DNA from: 66-474 sp039923855
Lineage (GTDB): Bacteria; Pseudomonadota; Gammaproteobacteria; Xanthomonadales; Rhodanobacteraceae
NCBI GenBank assembly: GCA_039923855.1
Contig: JBDTBW010000012.1
Coordinates: 1 to 6,718 of the forward strand
Direction of reading: 5' to 3'
DNA: 6,718 nucleotides
Shown: positions 5,002 through 6,718 of the stretch, piece after piece
Numbering within the stretch: position 1 is the first letter of the stretch
How the letters are laid out: each line of letters begins with the position of its first letter
The notes under the pieces: model-generated
Databases searched by the model: none
What the model saw: only the letters and a program-made list of their open reading frames with translations
What the model was told of the DNA's origin: nothing
Program-made: the position numbers and the translations under genes

Positions 5002-6333
5002 ATGAGCACGAATCCGGCAGCCGCAGACCTTTCGTTGATTCTGGATCGCGCGCGCGAATTCGCACGCACCGGCCGCATTGCCGAAGCCGAAACGAGTTAC
5101 CGCGCGGCGCTCGCCGCCGCGCCCGATACCCCGGAAGCGCTCAATTTCATCGCGGTGTGCGCGCTGGCGCGCGGCGATGTTGCCGAAGCGCAAGGCAAGC
5201 TCGAACGCGCGGTCGTACTGGAGCCGGCGCAACCGGAAATCTGGAAGAACATCGGCGCGGTGCATATCGCCGCGGGACGTTTCGAGGATGCGCTTGCCGC
5301 ATTCGATCGCGCATTGCAACTCGATCCAGCGCATTTCGTCGCGCGGTTGCAACGTGGCGCGGCGTTCGAACAACTCGGACGAAATCAGGAAGCGACCGCG
5401 AATTATTACGGCGCGATCATGGCCGCGCAGGGTCGCGGGCTGTGGCTGAGCGACGCAAGTACCGCGTCGGGATTGCGTGGGATCGTCAAGCATGCTATGG
5501 CATTCGTCAACAGCGGGCGTCGCCGGATTTTTCTCGACCTGCTGCAACCGCTGCGCGAGCGTTACAGTTCGGATGCGCTGACGCGCGTCGAACAAGGTCT
5601 TGCGATTTATCTGGGCGACGCGCCGGCGGATTATCCCGACCCGCGCCAGCAGCCGAAATTTTTTTACGTACCGGGCCTGGCCACGCAACCTTATTTCGAA
5701 CGCGAACTGTTTCCGTGGCACGCGCAACTGGAATCGCACACCGACACCATCCGCGAGGAGTTGCTCGGCGTGTTGGCCGATCCGCAAGGCGTCGAGCCTT
5801 TTCTCGGCACCAATGACTTGAAGTTGCTGGAGCAGCAAGCGCTATTGCGTGGCGAACGCGGCGCCGCCGAATGGAACGCGTTCTTTTTTCACCGGCATGG
5901 CGAAGTGTTCGAGCAGAATGCATCGCGGTGCCCGCGCACTACCAGAGTCCTCGACAGCCTGCCGCTGGTGCACATCCGCGAGCACGCGCCGGAAGTATTG
6001 TTCTCGGTGCTGACACCCGGCTCGCATATTCTTCCGCATCATGGCGTGAGCAACACGCGCCTGGTCACGCATCTGCCGTTGATCGTGCCGCCCGATTGTG
6101 CGATCCGCGTCGGCGGCGTCGATCACGTCTGGCGGGAAGGCCGCTGCATCACCTTCGACGACACCTTCGAGCATGAAGCGTGGAACCGCAGCGACAAGGT
6201 GCGCGTGGTGATGATCTTGGACAGTTGGCATCCAGATTTGTCTGAGCCCGAACGCGAGGCGGTCGCGCTTCTGGTCGGCGGCATCGGCGATTTCAACCGC
6301 GCCGCCAACGTCGACGCGCCGCCGAAAGATTGA
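5002..6333 (+). CDS. TPR-containing aspartyl/asparaginyl beta-hydroxylase family protein
   Basis: A 443-residue fusion. Residues 9-144 form about four tetratricopeptide repeats of 34 residues (second near 43-76, third 77-110, fourth 111-144; e.g. AAGRFEDALAAFDRALQLDP), followed by a less defined helical linker (145-217). From about 218 to 412 lies an aspartyl/asparaginyl beta-hydroxylase domain (PF05118), an Fe(II)/2-oxoglutarate oxygenase. Iron ligands are His346 (in LPHHGVSN) and His391 (in FDDTFEHEAW); Ser335 and Arg401 are candidate 2-oxoglutarate contacts. Gly348 occupies the place of the usual acidic ligand, as in animal ASPH. WHPDLS closes the domain. ATG 5002 is the only normal start available, since an in-frame TAG stands at 4975-4977; no clear Shine-Dalgarno precedes it. 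No signal peptide, so it is likely cytoplasmic. The substrate is unknown: a protein side chain, as for ASPH, is possible, while LpxO-type lipid hydroxylation is less likely with a TPR module. Confidence 0.88.
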   Translation: MSTNPAAADLSLILDRAREFARTGRIAEAETSYRAALAAAPDTPEALNFIAVCALARGDVAEAQGKLERAVVLEPAQPEIWKNIGAVHIAAGRFEDALAAFDRALQLDPAHFVARLQRGAAFEQLGRNQEATANYYGAIMAAQGRGLWLSDASTASGLRGIVKHAMAFVNSGRRRIFLDLLQPLRERYSSDALTRVEQGLAIYLGDAPADYPDPRQQPKFFYVPGLATQPYFERELFPWHAQLESHTDTIREELLGVLADPQGVEPFLGTNDLKLLEQQALLRGERGAAEWNAFFFHRHGEVFEQNASRCPRTTRVLDSLPLVHIREHAPEVLFSVLTPGSHILPHHGVSNTRLVTHLPLIVPPDCAIRVGGVDHVWREGRCITFDDTFEHEAWNRSDKVRVVMILDSWHPDLSEPEREAVALLVGGIGDFNRAANVDAPPKD

Positions 6334-6339
6334 TATAGG

Positions 6340-6372
6340 AACCCCTCTCCCGAAGGGAGAGGGGTTTGTTTT
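6340..6372 (+). terminator. Rho-independent terminator after the TPR-hydroxylase gene
   Basis: A perfect 12-bp stem pairs AACCCCTCTCCC (6340-6351) with GGGAGAGGGGTT (6355-6366) around a GAA triloop, followed by TTTGTTTT to 6372. It begins 7 nt after the hydroxylase stop and ends 8 nt before the stop of the convergent UppP gene. On the - strand the sequence after the stem (TTCCTATATC) is a poor U-tract, so it works mainly for the + strand. Confidence 0.88.
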
Positions 6373-6379
6373 GCTGCGG

Positions 6380-6718
6380 TCACGCATCCAACGGCAACCA
6401 CAGCAATAGCGCGATACCCAGCGCGATGCGATAAATCGCGAACGGCGTGTAGCGGTGATGGCGTATATATCCGAGCAGCCATTTCACCGCGGCGAAGGCC
6501 ACGATCATCGAAACGATAAAACCGACCACCAACGCCGTCCAATCCTCGTGCACCGCGCCGCCGGACTTCAGCACCTTCCATAATTCATAGCCGGTCGCCG
6601 CGTACATGGTCGGGATGCCGACCAGGAACGCGAATTCGGTCGCCGCCGCGCGATCGCTGGTACCGAACAGCATCGCGGTGAAAATGGTCGCGGCCGAACG
6701 TGAGGTGCCCGGAAAAAT
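6380..6718 (-). CDS. uppP: Undecaprenyl-diphosphatase UppP/BacA (C-terminal part; 5' end outside window)
   Basis: The - strand frame enters at the right edge and ends at TGA (6382-6380), giving the last 112 residues of an integral membrane phosphatase. UppP removes a phosphate from undecaprenyl diphosphate at the periplasmic face, recycling the lipid carrier for peptidoglycan and other surface polymers; overexpression gives bacitracin resistance. The visible part begins with the second family signature, PGTSRSAAT (codons at 6712-6686), which carries the essential Ser-Arg-Ser. It continues with the typical ATEFAFLVGIPTMYAATGYELWK helix, a membrane segment (ALVVGFIVSMIVAFAAVKWLLGYIR) and the closing FAIYRIALGIALLLWLP helix. 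The E-x3-E signature of the N-terminal half is off the window. The reading frame continues without a stop beyond the internal ATG at 6673, so that ATG is not the start. The gene converges on the TPR-hydroxylase gene. Confidence 0.93.
   Translation of the reverse strand: MFPGTSRSAATIFTAMLFGTSDRAAATEFAFLVGIPTMYAATGYELWKVLKSGGAVHEDWTALVVGFIVSMIVAFAAVKWLLGYIRHHRYTPFAIYRIALGIALLLWLPLDA

Noticed and set aside
4771..5838. A 355-residue antisense frame spanning the permease end and the TPR-hydroxylase gene
   Set aside because: It crosses a gene boundary on the opposite strand and shows no domain; the + strand frame has TPRs and an intact catalytic domain.

Overview
The window is a high-GC chromosomal segment from a Gram-negative bacterium. 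The gene families and a YqjD/YqjE-type cluster point to Gammaproteobacteria, and the overall style suggests a Xanthomonadales/Rhodanobacteraceae-like organism. That placement is inference from gene content and composition only; no rRNA or marker gene is present. I see no insertion sequence, phage integrase, tRNA, CRISPR array or compositional break, so it reads as ordinary core or near-core chromosome.

Layout. The left edge (1-231) holds the C-terminal tail of a gene whose start lies outside the window, possibly a sulfotransferase. Next comes a tightly spaced pair: an exported glucose/sorbosone-dehydrogenase-type beta-propeller protein (301-1386) and a YbhB/YbcL-type PEBP protein (1394-2023), whose ribosome binding site overlaps the stop codon of the first gene. 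From 2140 to 3661 there are four small genes, all on +: CsbD-like, DUF883/ElaB/YqjD-like, YqjE/holin-superfamily-III-like and a short YqjK-position protein. Their spacing (5 nt, 36 nt, ATGA overlap) suggests one operon devoted to stress or stationary-phase envelope functions. An AI-2E/PerM-family permease with an unusual Pro/Ser- and Arg-rich N-terminal extension follows at 3707-4939, 45 nt downstream.

The last + strand gene (5002-6333) is a fusion of tetratricopeptide repeats with an aspartyl/asparaginyl beta-hydroxylase domain. It keeps the two-histidine iron site and lacks the usual acidic ligand, as in animal ASPH. A strong hairpin terminator (6340-6372) closes it. The right edge carries the C-terminal third or so of undecaprenyl-diphosphatase (UppP/BacA) on the - strand, convergent with the hydroxylase gene.

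How the genes work together. The best supported functional unit is the CsbD-YqjD-YqjE-YqjK-like membrane/stress cassette. The dehydrogenase/PEBP pair is probably translationally coupled, but its joint role is unknown. I found no clearly undescribed system. The most interesting items are the TPR-hydroxylase, which lacks a visible Shine-Dalgarno, the permease's basic N-terminal tail, and a short motif (CGGCAAA-N1/2-TAGAC) shared by two intergenic regions.
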